Shown piece by piece: positions 1 to 12,800 of a stretch of 64,000 nucleotides of DNA. This DNA is from Sipunculus nudus. Taxonomy: Eukaryota; Annelida; Sipuncula; Golfingiida; Sipunculidae. The stretch is taken from positions 61,098,370-61,162,369 of the forward strand of contig CM049307.1 of assembly GCA_026874595.1 (NCBI GenBank), read 5' to 3'. The translations under genes and the position numbers were made by a program. The notes under the pieces were generated by a model. The model had not been told where the DNA came from and did not search any database. It saw nothing but the letters and a program-made list of their open reading frames with translations. Positions within the stretch are counted from its first letter, which is position 1; the number at the start of each line of letters is the position of its first letter.

Positions 1-904
1 CTTTGAGTGTCTTCATTTTAGCCTAATATTTGAAGACAATACTATGTTTTAATTTAATTATTCAAATGGCAGACTTTTTCACCAGGTGTACACACAATCA
101 TATCTTTGTTTTATGTTACAAGGCTGTTTACATGATACATTTCTGTATATCTTTAATATAATACTTATTAATTAATCTGAAGAGTAAAACATTGATGTCA
201 TCTTAATACAACCTTGCTGTAACAAATACATTAATCTTAATCACTGATAAACAGATGGCATTTCCCATACTAAGACAATATTTGCAGATTGTTAAAACTT
301 CTCATTGATACAGTGAAGTGTACACAAGTTAATAAGTTGAAGTATAAAAGAAAATTATATCAAAGGCATCAGTGGGTCCACACTGTTAAGTGTAAGTGAC
401 CAGATATGGGAAGATGTCATTGTTAAGATTCTACCAAGTTTTGACCAATACTGTAAACTGCTGTCATAGAAACTTGCTGCTTGTTTGTAAATGTTATAAT
501 TAGTGGGTATGTGTGCAGAGATGAGAAGGAATCTGAGACCTGTACAGTTCTGTTAGTGTATATATAAAGGCCTGATGTTTCATCAGACCAACTGTACAGA
601 CACAATAAACATTTTATACAAACATCTCTGGAGTTTTGTCGTCTGTACAAATAACAGTTGTGAGTTAATATGATGGGATGAGTATATTCCAGCATGATGC
701 AGTGTCATTAACTTGTAGAGGTTAGGGACTGTAAAGGTCTTTAGTTTCAGCCCTGGAGTCATATTGGTCAGTAATTTATCACCGCAAAAATCTAAAAGTG
801 ACAAACTGATTGTGAAAGGATTTAAAAATATTTGCCTGGCAGCTATATTGAATTTAACAGTTCTAGAAAGCAATGATCCCTTCATGTGAGTCAACGTTCT
901 GGAA
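1..904. other. Non-coding AT-rich stretch
   Basis: Stop codons are frequent in all frames and no splice-flanked coding segment, recognisable repeat or RNA gene was seen. The short open frames here have no recognisable protein similarity. Confidence 0.4.
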
Positions 905-1622
905 AATATTCATCAAATAAAAACCACTGATTGTGCTTTGGCAACCATCCTGGATGCCAGTAATTTGATATGACTAGAACACTCATACCAACCAAATCCT
1001 CCCATGAATTTGAGAAAGGTCAAACATCCTTTGAAATACCACACTTTAATGATTGTTGTGGCATTTTGGACTTTGGGCTAGTCTGTAATTTGATAGGGCT
1101 GTAGCTCTTGTGGATACCAGTCATCCCTGTGAATTTCAGAAAGGTCAACTATATTACCTGTGAGAGACTGCACTTGAAAGAAAATCAATTATGCTTTGGT
1201 GGCTAGGTTGGTTTCTGGAAGGGTCTGTTGTTCAATTGGACTGGACCCCTCAAAGGCACCAATGATCTTGTGAACTGGAGAAAGATGCAACCCATTCTCT
1301 TTGAGATGGTGTGCGTGAAAAAAAAATCACAAATTGTGCTCTGGTGGCCATATATGATTTCCAGTGGGTCTGTAATTTTCAGGGTATGAGCAATCATAAG
1401 CAAAAATCATCCCTGTGAATTTGTGAAAGATCAAACATCTCTAAGATATTGTGTGCAAAAGAAAATCACCAATTATGCTCTGATGGTCATATTGGAATTT
1501 GGACAGGTCAGTAATGCCATAGGTCCAGAGCCCTCCTAGATACCAATCCCTATTAATTAGAGAAAAATCAAATGTATACTTTTGGTGATAATGTGTGCAA
1601 AAGGAAGTGTCACTGACAGACA
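905..1622 (+). repeat. Degenerate tandem repeat, about 145-bp unit, 4-5 copies
   Basis: A phrase like AAAATCACCAATTATGCTCT followed by a 'tggtggcc' word recurs near 923, 1180, 1323 and 1462. Each is followed by a 'ccctgtgaatttgagaaaggtcaaac' type phrase with substitutions. The last three spacings are about 140-145 bases. The block ends near a CACTGACAGACAGATGG phrase, similar to the internal part of the tandem-bodied elements elsewhere in the window, so it may be a truncated member of that class. No hairpin end was found. Confidence 0.55.
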
Positions 1623-1700
1623 GATGGGAAGATCACCAAAGGACACTGCTTTTTAAGCGAGGCCTTAATAATGATTGTTCTCTTCCTATCAGCAGGGCAT

Positions 1701-1723
1701 GGGGGGGGGGGGGGGGGGGGGGG
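1701..1723 (+). repeat. Poly-G tract of about 23 bases
   Basis: An uninterrupted G run follows AGCAGGGCAT. It is a mononucleotide microsatellite, so the exact length is likely polymorphic or uncertain in the assembly. Confidence 0.9.
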
Positions 1724-2098
1724 CAAGGTAAGGACACAGTGAACCCTTTGATTTGTTTTCATTTTGGGGGTCTTCAGTCAGATTGTTTATGACTGTTAGT
1801 TGCCTTTCAGTTTTAACCCTACTTTATATATATTTAACCAATCTTTGGTTATTTCTGTGATACATGCACCTTGAGATGTATCATTCTTTATGGATACCAC
1901 TTTGATGGTGTTTGTAGGGGACTATTATGTAAATTTTCATGATTTATTCATGAGGACCAATCAGATTAAGTTCCTATTTGAAAACAGCAAAGAGAGTTAT
2001 TACAAAAACATTCAATAATTTTTATGACAACAAAAATAAGCACTCGTGAAAATTTCACATTTTATTGTACAAATTATGCATGGTCAGTCCAATTAAAT

Positions 2099-2112
2099 GG
2101 GGGGGGGGGGGG
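2099..2112 (+). repeat. Poly-G tract of about 14 bases
   Basis: Second long G run within 400 bases of the first, in otherwise AT-rich DNA. Confidence 0.9.
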
Positions 2113-2245
2113 ATGTATATGAAAATAGTATATCAGCTGCAATGCAGGTTACATGAATAGGCAAAACTTGCAAACACAGTCATAATGGAAAGGCAAACTG
2201 GAAATGTACATAAATGACTGGACTATGATGTAAGGCCCAGGTTAA

Positions 2246-2390
2246 CAAGTGTAATTGTTGACAATGTCATTTAACATAGTCTGACACTAAACAACAAGTG
2301 TAATGGTCGACCAAGTCATTTAACATAGTCTGACACTAAACAAGTGTAATGGTCGACAGTGTCATTTAACAGTCTGACACTAAACCCATT
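2246..2390 (+). repeat. Short tandem repeat, 46-49-bp unit, 3 copies
   Basis: The unit begins CAAGTGTAATGGTCGAC and includes GTCATTTAACA and GTCTGACACTAAAC. Copies start at 2246, 2295 and 2341. Confidence 0.85.
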
Positions 2391-4390
2391 GATATTTATG
2401 CTGATGAATATTTTTACTTATTTGTTCATATTCAAAGCCTGGAAGCTGCAGCTATAATTTACACAAAATACCATACCAGAGTTTCTCAATCTTAGTATAA
2501 AATACCAAATGCCTGCAAATTGGAAGCCCTAGCTTAAATACCATGTATATGACATTTTACCCTTTTAAGCATTTATGAGACAAATTCTATGAAAGCATAT
2601 CACAATTCAATCCTCAGCCTGAAATAGCACCATTTCAGTTTTTAGAATTGCCAGCAGAAATGTTAGGATATCTGTTTTAATGAAACAAAGTATCATGCAA
2701 ACTTTCTTTTCAGTCTCATTTGACCCAAACAAGAAAAATGAGCAATAATGTTCCAAAAGCTCAAATTTATATAAAAAAATATATGGCATCTATTTTACTA
2801 TCATAAAATAGAAAAAAAAAGTTGTGTACAGAGACATAGCACTGACTACTTGGGAGTAATAGGTTATCATACATTATGATGATTCTAAGGTGTATACTGT
2901 ACTATTTGAAGCTGTAAGTGTTAAAACAGTATCATCAAATATGAAAAAGTGAAATTTGATTTAATAAAATGTTTTTATCTCTTTAATGTTACTTTAAGGG
3001 ATTGCCTTTGCACAAGCGTGGCGAAATGTTAAAAATAGAAAAGGCAGATGCAGCACCATACAGCTGGTTTCATTTCATCAGAAAAGAAAACCAAAATCAG
3101 ATGAAACCCATGGAATGTTTACAAGGAACTGACCAGACACAACCATGATAACTGAAGTAGCCAGTCCAAAAGAGGTATACCTGATAATGCATGAATCGTA
3201 TTCTCTAGGGTCACTGATATGATCCTTAATAATATCTGTTATCTTAAAATAATATACAAAGTCTGAACCTATTGCAGATCTTGCAAGTTAGATGTTAAAA
3301 TGCTAACACAAATACCTGGATATCATCTTATGTTGGTTTACATTATGACACATGTACCTTATTTTCCAAACTGGTTCCTCTTAATTATCAAATTTAAAAT
3401 CTAGAACTATCTTATTTACCCAGTGTGCACAAGAACCAAATTTTTCTAAGAAAAATTGAAAAACACCTGTACAGACAAAACATTTGGTCAGCTCAAACCA
3501 TGCTGGAATGCACTTTTTCCTGAGCGCAGCAATGAAACTGCCAGATTTATCATCCAAAATGAAATTATTAATACTGATTGAGACACACAAGAGGCACAGG
3601 ATGGATTATATATGAATGTAACTACATTGGACCATTCATTTGTAGTCTATATGTTTTACAATTTGGAACATCAAATGATCACATTAATGTCTGCCCTTAT
3701 AATGTCTGCCCTTAAAATGGCAAACAACCTTTGACAGTTCAATGATAAGGTTGCTACAGTAATGAAGTAGTAAAATGAACTGACAATATGATTTATATTT
3801 AACAATGTGTCTGCCCTGCAGTGACATCGGATGTTCAATCAAAGAACTAAGCTTCTGAGGAAGACCTGCACTCTCTTTTAATTCCTCCTGTATATCCTTC
3901 CCTCATCAAATATCAACAATGGACATGTCTGTAAAAAAGGCAGTTTTTCAGATAACCCATGCATCCCCTAGGTGACCTGTTTTAAATGCCAGATCACTCA
4001 CTATACTCGCCGATTAAGATAAGTATGTTGGTTGCATAATTCAAATAATATGACATTAAAGAAATGTTCCTCAATAATATCAGTTAATACTTATACTGGT
4101 TTGAATTTTTTTTAATGACCTGTTTTATCTCAAAGATTTCACCATAAATTGATCCTCACATGTATTTCTTTCTTTCAAAACTGCACTTCCATGTCCACAA
4201 GACTTCAGTTTCAGGCGGTTTAAAATGGAAGTGTGGTTTTAAAAAGAAATATTGTAATCTATAAACACAATGAACTCTACATGATATGCTCTCAAAGCTG
4301 TGGGATATAAGTATGATTGTGAACCAGAATTGTAAATCTTCAAGCTCTGGAATACTAATGGGAGTGTCACTATACACAAATCTGCCAATA
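2391..4390. other. Non-coding stretch without recognised features
   Basis: About 2 kb of AT-rich sequence lying beyond the 3' end of the minus-strand RhoGAP gene. No coding exon, TIR element or tandem repeat was identified. Confidence 0.35.
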
Positions 4391-4401
4391 TATATATATA
4401 T

Positions 4402-4592
4402 CAGTGGTGGGTCCAGGGGGTCCTGACCCCTCCCCCCCCCCCAAACTTTGGAGCTGAAACAACTTTTATTAAAGGTTCAAACCAAATTTTATGACCCCCT
4501 CCTTCCCAGACCAGAGGACCATTTTTTTTAGGTTTTCTTTCAGTCTTCCTTGGCATTACTTTCCCTTTTCCAAAATCCTGGATCCGCCCCTG
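4402..4592. mobile_element. Small MITE with CAGGGGCGGATCCAGG-type ends
   Basis: The left end reads CAGTGGTGGGTCCAGGGGG. The right end, read on the minus strand, is CAGGGGCGGATCCAGGATT. These are imperfect terminal inverted repeats of about 16-19 bases enclosing 191 bases. Both flanks are TA-alternating, so an 8-bp TATATATA duplication is possible but cannot be separated from the surrounding microsatellite. The ends resemble hAT-like MITEs common in marine invertebrates; the superfamily is inference. Confidence 0.6.
4431..4442 (+). repeat. Poly-C tract inside the MITE
   Basis: A run of C bases within the left half of the small MITE. Confidence 0.85.
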
Positions 4593-4602
4593 TATATATA
4601 CC

Positions 4603-4605
<3 letters not shown>

Positions 4606-4647
<42 letters not shown>
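4606..4647 (+). repeat. (TA)n microsatellite
   Basis: About 21 TA units in a row immediately right of the small MITE, suggesting insertion into or beside a TA microsatellite. Confidence 0.9.
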
Positions 4648-4657
<10 letters not shown>

Positions 4658-4847
4658 ATGAGCAATAGAAGTAGCACCAAATATATTAACGTTTAGTTTA
4701 ACCGGATAATTCGAGGAATCATATCTGTGAGCTTTAACATGGAAAACACTGAGAAAACAATATACATTCACATGTACTTATTCAATGCAGTATGCCTGTT
4801 TTCCTGCTGTCCCTGTATAAGATTTAAGATATTGGTAGTTTTTTTTT

Positions 4848-4919
4848 TTGGGGGGGGGGTTCTTATAAGACTTCCTTTCAGTTGGACCCTCCCCTTTCCA
4901 AATCCTGTATCTGCCCCTA
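4848..4919. mobile_element. Degenerate MITE fragment of the same type
   Basis: TCCAAATCCTGTATCTGCCCCT resembles the right end of the 4402-4592 MITE (TCCAAAATCCTGGATCCGCCCCTG) after a few substitutions, preceded by a poly-G run. Only one end is recognisable. Confidence 0.4.
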
Positions 4920-5779
4920 ACCTGGGTTATCATTGGTTGAAGTACCCAAAGATAGAGAAAATAATCTTAAGAAAGCTCGCCATAATCCAACACTGCAGAG
5001 GGGTAATAACATATTGAAAAATATGCATAAACTCAAAAAACTGTCAGGAAATCGGCTCAATATTTGTGCTGTCTAGCCTATAAATATTGATATCCAAGAT
5101 ATTACACAGGGTGTAACACTAGAGTTCAGCCTTTCCCATGTTATACTCTTGAAGCTTCCTAATTTTCTCCATTTTTCATCAGTGCTGATAACTCATGTTC
5201 AAGATAATTTTGTCAAGATACATGATTTGACTGCATTAATAATAAATAATATACTGGATGAAGTAAATGTATACAATAATTCCTAACTACGTTAACACTC
5301 TAACAATACATGGTCACAAATTAACTGACTGTAACTGTACATTGTGATATTGAATGAACACATGAGAGTGCACCTGTTAAGTACAGTGGGACCTATATTA
5401 CCTATGCTCTCTATACAGTGTAAGTACTTAGTTCTCTTTTTAATTTTCTAACTACATAAAACAAATAATAAATGTTATAAAATAAATTCATACTATTTTT
5501 AATACACACTGTAAAAGCAATACACAAAAATCACATCATGACTTTGATTTGCGCAAAAGTCAGTACAGCTGTTACTCCTTTGTATCAGAAAATATATGAA
5601 GGCCACACTCAGAAAACAATTCTACAGAATTTCTGTGGATGAGTTTTTTTGTGAATCTGCATCAAATTTTTAGGAAGTTATTGTTGATGCTCTTGTGTCA
5701 ATCCTAATTCTCAAAGGTATAATGGAAAATGAATTCAACTCTGTGTTTTTCATGTGCACATTTTATTATTATCTGCATC

Positions 5780-6345
5780 GCAATTGGCCAAACCACCATA
5801 GCCCTAGTGGTCTGAACGGTTTAACTAATTATTCAAATAAGCAACCAAAAGTGCTCCTATATAGAAGGCTATCCATGTCTGTAATTGCAATTGCGAGAGC
5901 TTTTTATAAGACAACAGTGACTTCACAAAGGCGTCACAAAAGTTGGTCCATACGACTTTGTACTGACGGAAGTCAACAACTGGCATTGCTTTTTTATATC
6001 TCTGTTGATGAATCTTTTTTCACAGTCATTGTGAAGTTTTTTTTCATATTTTGGATTATTTGTCTCATATGAATTATTGGGCATTGGTACAGCCTAAAGG
6101 TGTTACTTCTGATTTTGGGAGCTGAAAAATTATGCAAATTTTGTGTTTTTCTGGTGATTGTCTTTTGACATTGTCAATGGTAACCTGCCTGGTTGCTTGC
6201 AACTGCTCTGCTCATGTTTATTCATTTAATGAATATGCTATTAAGGTCACATACAGTTCATCGTTAAGTCAATTATTTTTTTTTTTATTTTTTTTTTTGG
6301 TATGGCCTGACCTTATTATCACATGTTAATGCATCACAGTTAATA
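5780..6345 (+). repeat. Dispersed repeat A, copy 1
   Basis: Shares ordered phrases with 40420-40975. Examples are TGGATTATTTGTCTCATA, AAATTATGCAAATTTTGTG, CTCATGTTTATTCATTTAATGA, TTAAGGTCACATACAGTTCATCG and TATGGCCTGA near the end. The two copies are diverged and have indels. Open frames inside are not shared between copies, so they are probably not coding. Confidence 0.65.
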
Positions 6346-6689
6346 AAGGAATTCCTGTAATTCCTTAAAAAAACTGGAAATCCATGGCACTGGTATACAC
6401 ATCACAGGTCATTTTATACAGCTGACGTAGCCGAGGACTGAGCACAAACTTCAGTTAACAGTATTTATTCAGTAACGGCGGTCGAGGGCCATACAGATTT
6501 AAATACCCAACAAATATAGGCTCTCCACTTGGAGGTTGACACTTATTAAGCAGTGTCACCAAGTTCAGAGAACTCAGCAAGTTCAGAGAAAATAGCTGTG
6601 TCGGTAAAATTGCCATAAAATATCAAAACAAAGCTGTGATCTACAGAGAGAATAAGAATAAAATCTCACTTTAAAAGTGCCCTTGGATG

Positions 6690-6960
6690 AGAAATGAACA
6701 TGCTCCTAAGGCATAGCTTATACACTGCAGTCACCTCAGATCTCCTTTGTTTTAACTGCTGCTGTGTATAGCAAGATTCTCTGGGTTCCACCACCAGGGC
6801 TGGCACATAGCAAAGATTTGTAGTCGGACCAATGACAGCTTTGTAAAGCATTGTGCATCCAGCAATTTTATCCATGAGACCCCCTCTTGTTGGTCTGAAT
6901 CTTGGCCATATGCCACACCAAGTGTTTTAAGACCAATGAGAGTGGGTGTCACATGTTTAA
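6690..6960 (+). repeat. Dispersed repeat B, copy 1
   Basis: Matches 45040-45260 in the same order: TATACACTGCAGTCA, AGATCTCCTTTGTTTTAAC, CACCACCAGGGCTGGCACA, a TTGTAGTCGGACCAATGA word, and TTGTTGGTCTGAATCTTGG. Copies are moderately diverged. Nature unknown. Confidence 0.65.
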
Positions 6961-8684
6961 AATTTGGAGCTGGATGCACAATGTGTTTGTAACATAATAA
7001 GCCAGGGTCAAACTGATCAGAGTCAAAAGAAATGTGTGACACTTTTACGACAGTGTACATTTTACGGCATAATACAGTTTTTTATGTTGTACATTACAGC
7101 TCTTGGGGTTACAATACAGCGATTCCAAGCTCTCATTGGGGAGGGGTGAAAGAAAGGAATGGCTAGTCCAATGGGAATACATTCACCTGGGTAACCTTAA
7201 ACAAAGAACCTGGTTTCAAACCTCAGTTCAAATCATACTTTTTTTTTCATAGGAAAAAACAGTTAAAAAATTCAATGAAAAATATTTACAAAGTTCAACC
7301 TTGGCAAATTTGATGTAAAAGGTACACTAGCACCCACCCATTCTAATGTCAAACTATCCTCTGGCTCTACTTTAGTTAACTATAGGGGTAGCCAGAAGTA
7401 GTGCAAACAGAGCACTCTAAACTGACTAAAAAATACCCTGATTCAGGATAATTCAACAGATCAACCTTATTACAACTGGTATTCAAATATTTACAGTGAA
7501 AGCTGCTGCTATGCCATGGTCCAAAAAAAAATATTATTCTGGAGATGCAGAAAAAAAGAAGGCAAATGGTTTGGATTGGTAAACTGAATAAAAAACAAAG
7601 ACAAGTTAAAAAGAGTATACCCTGGTTGTTCTGATGACAGAAGGCACTGACGCCACAGGGACTTTTTACCTCATTACTGGCTTACAGTATAAGGTAACTA
7701 AGATTATATAATTTGGTTAATAAAACACACAGGACTGAAATTAATTATATATTTTTATGCATGTATTACTTACAAAATCTACTTATTTTTCTATTCTTAA
7801 TTAAGTCTTTGATTTGTTTTTATGTGACATTCACTTATAGAAAAGAAATTGTTTAAGAAACATTTATACTGACATACATGTATATATATGTGTATATAAT
7901 GAGATCTAAAAAAACACTTGTCAACTGTATACAGTCACAAAAGATGTTGCAATGGTAACTGTTAGTTCTGTGCCATGACAACACATGGTTATTGGCTTCA
8001 GATGTAGTGGTAGTCAACACGTAATATATTTAAAAGACTTCACTGTGGACCTTGTAAATGTCAAATTAATCTTAATTAGTTTGATTTGAACATTTGTACA
8101 ATATTAGGTTTAACTTATTTCTATGTGTGTATTTTTGATTATATATTTGAAAGACAGCCTTCCAGTTTGACAAAATGACAATGTCATGATCTGAGCAAAT
8201 TAAATATTTCATGTATAAAAAAGTATACAAAACAAGAATATAAACATGTGTGTGCATTTTATCTTCTGTGTATTTAAACTCTTTAACCGCCGAGTTCTCA
8301 GGAGCTGATATTTACTAAAGTCCTGCAAAATTAACAAATTTCTAAATTAAAGCTAGTCATGAAATACTGAAAACTGAAGACATTAAGAATCAGTATTATT
8401 ATGCCCAAATATAAATGCACATTCTATGAAATGAGATTACATAAATTGTGCCTATTGTTTTAGGGTTATTTGATATCCTGTATCAAACCCAGTAAATCAA
8501 TCCTCCTTTCCATAATGACATTAAGTAAATCAAGCAATCTTGATAAATTTCACATAACAAACATTTTCAATCTTTCAGCACTTTTTGATATGAAGCAAGT
8601 ATACAAATGTTTTCACACATTTGAGCACACAATAAAAATGAACCTTTCACACAAGCTTACAAACACTGATCAACATGGACAAAT
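6961..8684. other. 3' flank and probable 3' UTR of the minus-strand RhoGAP gene
   Basis: The sequence downstream (minus sense) of the TAA at 8687-8685 is AT-rich and non-coding. A poly(A) signal could not be assigned with confidence, so the transcript end is unknown. Confidence 0.35.
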
Positions 8685-9861
8685 TTACGCATTATTCTGA
8701 AGCTGCAACTGCATCACCCGATCTACCGCTTGGGCTGTAGCCACTTTTTCCTTCTCCAGCTTGCGAGCCATCTCAGTCATCTGGGCCTGGTGTTTCCCTT
8801 GCATCTGTGACATCACACACTGAAGCTGTTTGACAGCACCGCGATACTTATCTCTCAGTGCTGAGATTTGCTGGCACAGATCCTCTCTGTGAGAAAGCAG
8901 CTGTTCTGGCGTGAAGGATGAGACATCTTCCTGCAGAAGCACATCAAGTGCTTGGTTATCCTCCAAAAACATTTCTTTTGATTTTTCATTCTCCTCGCTT
9001 GATGTCGTTGATGCTACATCTGTTGCTGTGTCATGATTCTTTGCCTCTGTGCTTGATAATCGTTTACGAACAAGTTCATTTGAGTCTGTGTTTGTCTTTT
9101 CTGTTGATGAACTCACAACCTGCTCGCGTCCATCCTCTCCACTAGGTGATACTGCCGAGTCAGCATCCCGACTTGTAGTCTCTGCACCCGGAATAAGAGG
9201 ACTCGGAAGAGCCTCAGATATTTCTTCAGCAACACTGAACACATCATGGGACATAACTCTTTCATCTATGACTTGTCCACGAGGCCTCACTAGTGAGCTT
9301 TGCTGAAGAACAGTTGCTGGCCTGTTCTGGCTTGACAAATCCAGCAGCTGGTCAGTCTGTACAGCGCAGCCTCCGTAGTTATAGTCCAGCTTAAACAGGA
9401 AGTCACAGTGGAGGATGAGAGTGTGGGTAACACTAGTACGACCATCTGCCGTTCCCATCAGCAACGACGGGTCATCCACCTCAGGTCGGATAAAACTCTG
9501 TACGAATATTGTCGCCAGATTTGTGTGGTTCATTTTATTCTTGTCCTCATAGTTGCCTACCTCATTAAGAAATTTACACAGGTACTTGAGTAGATTGTAA
9601 TTGTACTCTGGCAAGTCTTCCAAACATTTGACCAGATCTTGGTAGCCCTTCTCACGATCAATGTGCAGGTCTCTAGTGACTATTCTGATGAAGGTTTCAT
9701 AGTAACGAAACGGTATGACTGGTTCTGGCAGTTCCCTCAAGTATAACTTCACCAATGATGCTGCTGTGTGCACATCGATCGAATCCAAGTTGAATGGTGG
9801 GGTTTCCCCATGGTCAAAGGCTTCCCTGTATTCCCGGATCAAAAGAGCTCTTCCAGCCAAC
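8685..9861 (-). CDS. ARHGAP22/24/25: RhoGAP gene, last coding exon
   Basis: The acceptor is ATCATTTCAG just before 9861 (minus sense). The first base completes the split codon of R177. The exon encodes residues 178-568: most of the RhoGAP domain from LAGRALLIREYREAF, the low-complexity Ser/Glu/Asp/Thr linker, and a heptad-rich C-terminal segment from SFTPEQLLSHREDL to the end. It stops with TAA at 8687-8685. Packing both half of the GAP domain and the whole tail into one uninterrupted 1.18-kb exon is notable beside the small upstream exons. Confidence 0.93.
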
Positions 9862-12800
9862 CTGAAATGATAACAAAAAGACATGTACAACTGATCCAAC
9901 TGCCAATCAAAGTATATACTTTTGGCAGCATCAACTACCTAACTGCCTCTATCAGGAGGGTATGCATGCATCCCATGCATGTTTGTGTTTCTGTAGTCAT
10001 GAACTCAATCTCATGAATTTTCAGAGCATTCCAAGAATGAGCCAATGAATAGCCAATTTGATTTTGGTGTGGATCTAGCACATGATCCAGATTCAGGAAT
10101 GTTATCAAGGAAAATTCACAAGTATAAGGTCACTTATGAATGAATGAACCTGGATGGATGATTTTTCATTTTTGGAAAATAGCTGCTAGGGGGCACTGCA
10201 TTTAAAACACTACAACATATTGTTTTTTTGCCATATCTCCAAAACTATAAACCCTAACTACATAAATTATAGCTCCATTTGTTCCTCTATGCTGTCCTCA
10301 AAGGATGGTTCAGTCAACAGTCATCTCAGATGTGTCAGTGTGTCAGTATGTCTGTATGTTTTTCAGTTGTCCTCAATTTCGCCTAGACAGGCCACAGTTT
10401 TGCAGGAATCCCTTGGAAACATGTACATCTTATGTCTTACACTAATCTCTCAAAACAGATTTTTCATTTTCTTAGAATAGCTGCCAGCAGGCACTGCATT
10501 TAAAACACTACAACATATTGTTTTTTTTTTGGCCATATCTCCAAAACTATAAACCTTAACTACGTAAATTATAGCTCAATTTGTTCCTCAATTCTATCCC
10601 CAGTTGATGGTCAAGTCAATTGTCATCTCGGATCTCTACATATCTAACATGATGAAATTGCCCTTCACATGTTTATTTTAAGCTGCAATAATAATACAGA
10701 ATAATAGAAGATGTGCTAAGTAATTTTAATTAAGAATGTCCAAAAGTGTCAACTTACCAGACCAAAGGCCCTTTGAATCTGGCCAATTTTCAGTAATACA
10801 CAATTTTCTTCAGGTTTGCATTTAAAGTATTTCAAACTTTGTTGCAATACAATGACCAGTCATATTTTGGATTCTATTGAAGTGGGTAGCCATTATAAAA
10901 TTTAAACCTTCTTCTGGACAAAGTATAATATTATGATATAAAACAGTCTGCGGGTCAATAAATTACAGAGTGCTTGAGGTAATTTCCATCAAATATGATA
11001 AAGGCTGGAAAATATGACCCAAAAAACCTGGTATCCAAAAATTTCTCAACGTCACAAAGTTGGTGCTGCTATTCAGAGGGGGCTTTTATTTTTGTCCTTT
11101 AGTCTGTATAATCTTGTCCAATCATTCATTTAAAGACATATTCTAACTGGAATACAGGAAGTGGACAAGCGACTACGTGTATCCGCCAAAAACAGAGTAG
11201 GACAGGTTAAGTGAGGCATGGATTGAGTGGCAAGTGGAAATAGAGTTACATGTGTTCATACTGTGGTTGTCTTCTTATTTGCGGTGGTTTCAAAGTCGCG
11301 ATATTCGCGGTCGCTCTCTGACTGCGAAATTGAAACCACGCAGTTTTGAATGCATATGTAGAAGACCATGATCATTAATTTCAGAAGCTGCTGAGAGTTT
11401 GGGACAGTTGAGATTTATCTTCAGCTACGTAGTGATGTTCATCGAGCCTGGTGCATTAAATGATTCAGGGAGAATGACAGGGCCCATTTAAAATAATATC
11501 GGTTGGTTTAGACACAAAAACCGTGAACCTTTGAAAAGTGCATGCTGACGCCGGCAGACGCGCTCGGCAGTTTTTCCTGTCCCCCAGCACGACTGGAAAG
11601 TGTCAGTGCCCGGTGGGCAGTAGTATTTAAAAATTACGTGTATGTGTGCGAAGTTAGATGACATCCAGTGCCGCTTAAAATGAATATTGAGTAGAAGTAC
11701 TTTTTCACACTGTACCGTATTTAGTCATGTTAATGACTAAAGTTTGCCACTAAAGTAGTGAACGGAGCCGCTAGGGTTGCGCCACCTTGTAACTGCATAA
11801 AGGACTAATAATGAAATCATGACTCGTCAAACTATGTATGATTGTTTTGTGATGACATGAATTTTGAATATATTTGAAAGGTCACAGTTTATTCTGGGGC
11901 CAAAGTGCCGTAAAATAGTGGAATATTATGTTTTGCTTCAGATTCTAACTTTAAGAAACTGAATACGGTTCCTTCATCCACTTAATGGAAGTAATTATAG
12001 CAACATAAACGGCACCCAAATTAAATTAATCCGGGCACATCCCCGCTTTTGATACTGAAACAAGGGGGCTCCCTAGAGGCGTCCCTTGTTGGATGAGCAG
12101 GTGATTACGACTCAACTTTCAATTAACAGGAGTAAGATACCCTTGTCAAGACAGTTTCCCTAAACAAACTTAATATACGGCTTTGTAGTTACAGGTTGGT
12201 TTCTCGACACACCTTAATAACATGTGAGTTGTTTTTAATGAGCCTCGTCCCTAAACTAATTACAGCCAGCTGGGTCAATGCTTCCCACAGGCGTCATCTC
12301 AGCCGTCTGTGAATATTCGAACATGTGATATCCGGACAGAGAAATAGAAGACCTAGATAAAAGTGAAATCACCGGTTAATGAAATAATTTTTGATAATAA
12401 AATATACTACTAGACCAATGACAGAGCGCGAAAAAGGAACCCCATGAAACTTTTAAAATAAAAAAAACCCAAAAATTCAGCCCCGCCGATATAAAGGCAA
12501 CCACAGTATTAGAATGGATGTCTGCCACGAAAACATGATTGCAGGTGGTGCTACCTGTTATTTGAATGAGAAACTATCCAAGATATATACACATGCAAAA
12601 TTTCAGGTTGAAAAGTCAAACCACTGCAGAGATATGAGTGATTTTATCCCACAGCAGACAAACAGATGGAGGCTGTGCAAAAATGGCTGCAGGTGGCGCC
12701 ACCATTTTTGTGTATGTCATTAAGCTATCAAAGGGGTACATTTGTGTAAAATGTTTTTCCTGATTTGTTGAACAGTTCCCAAGATATAAGCATTAATGTC

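Noticed and set aside
5695..6072. 125-codon plus-strand frame
   Set aside because: Overlaps dispersed repeat A, and the other copy does not keep the frame.
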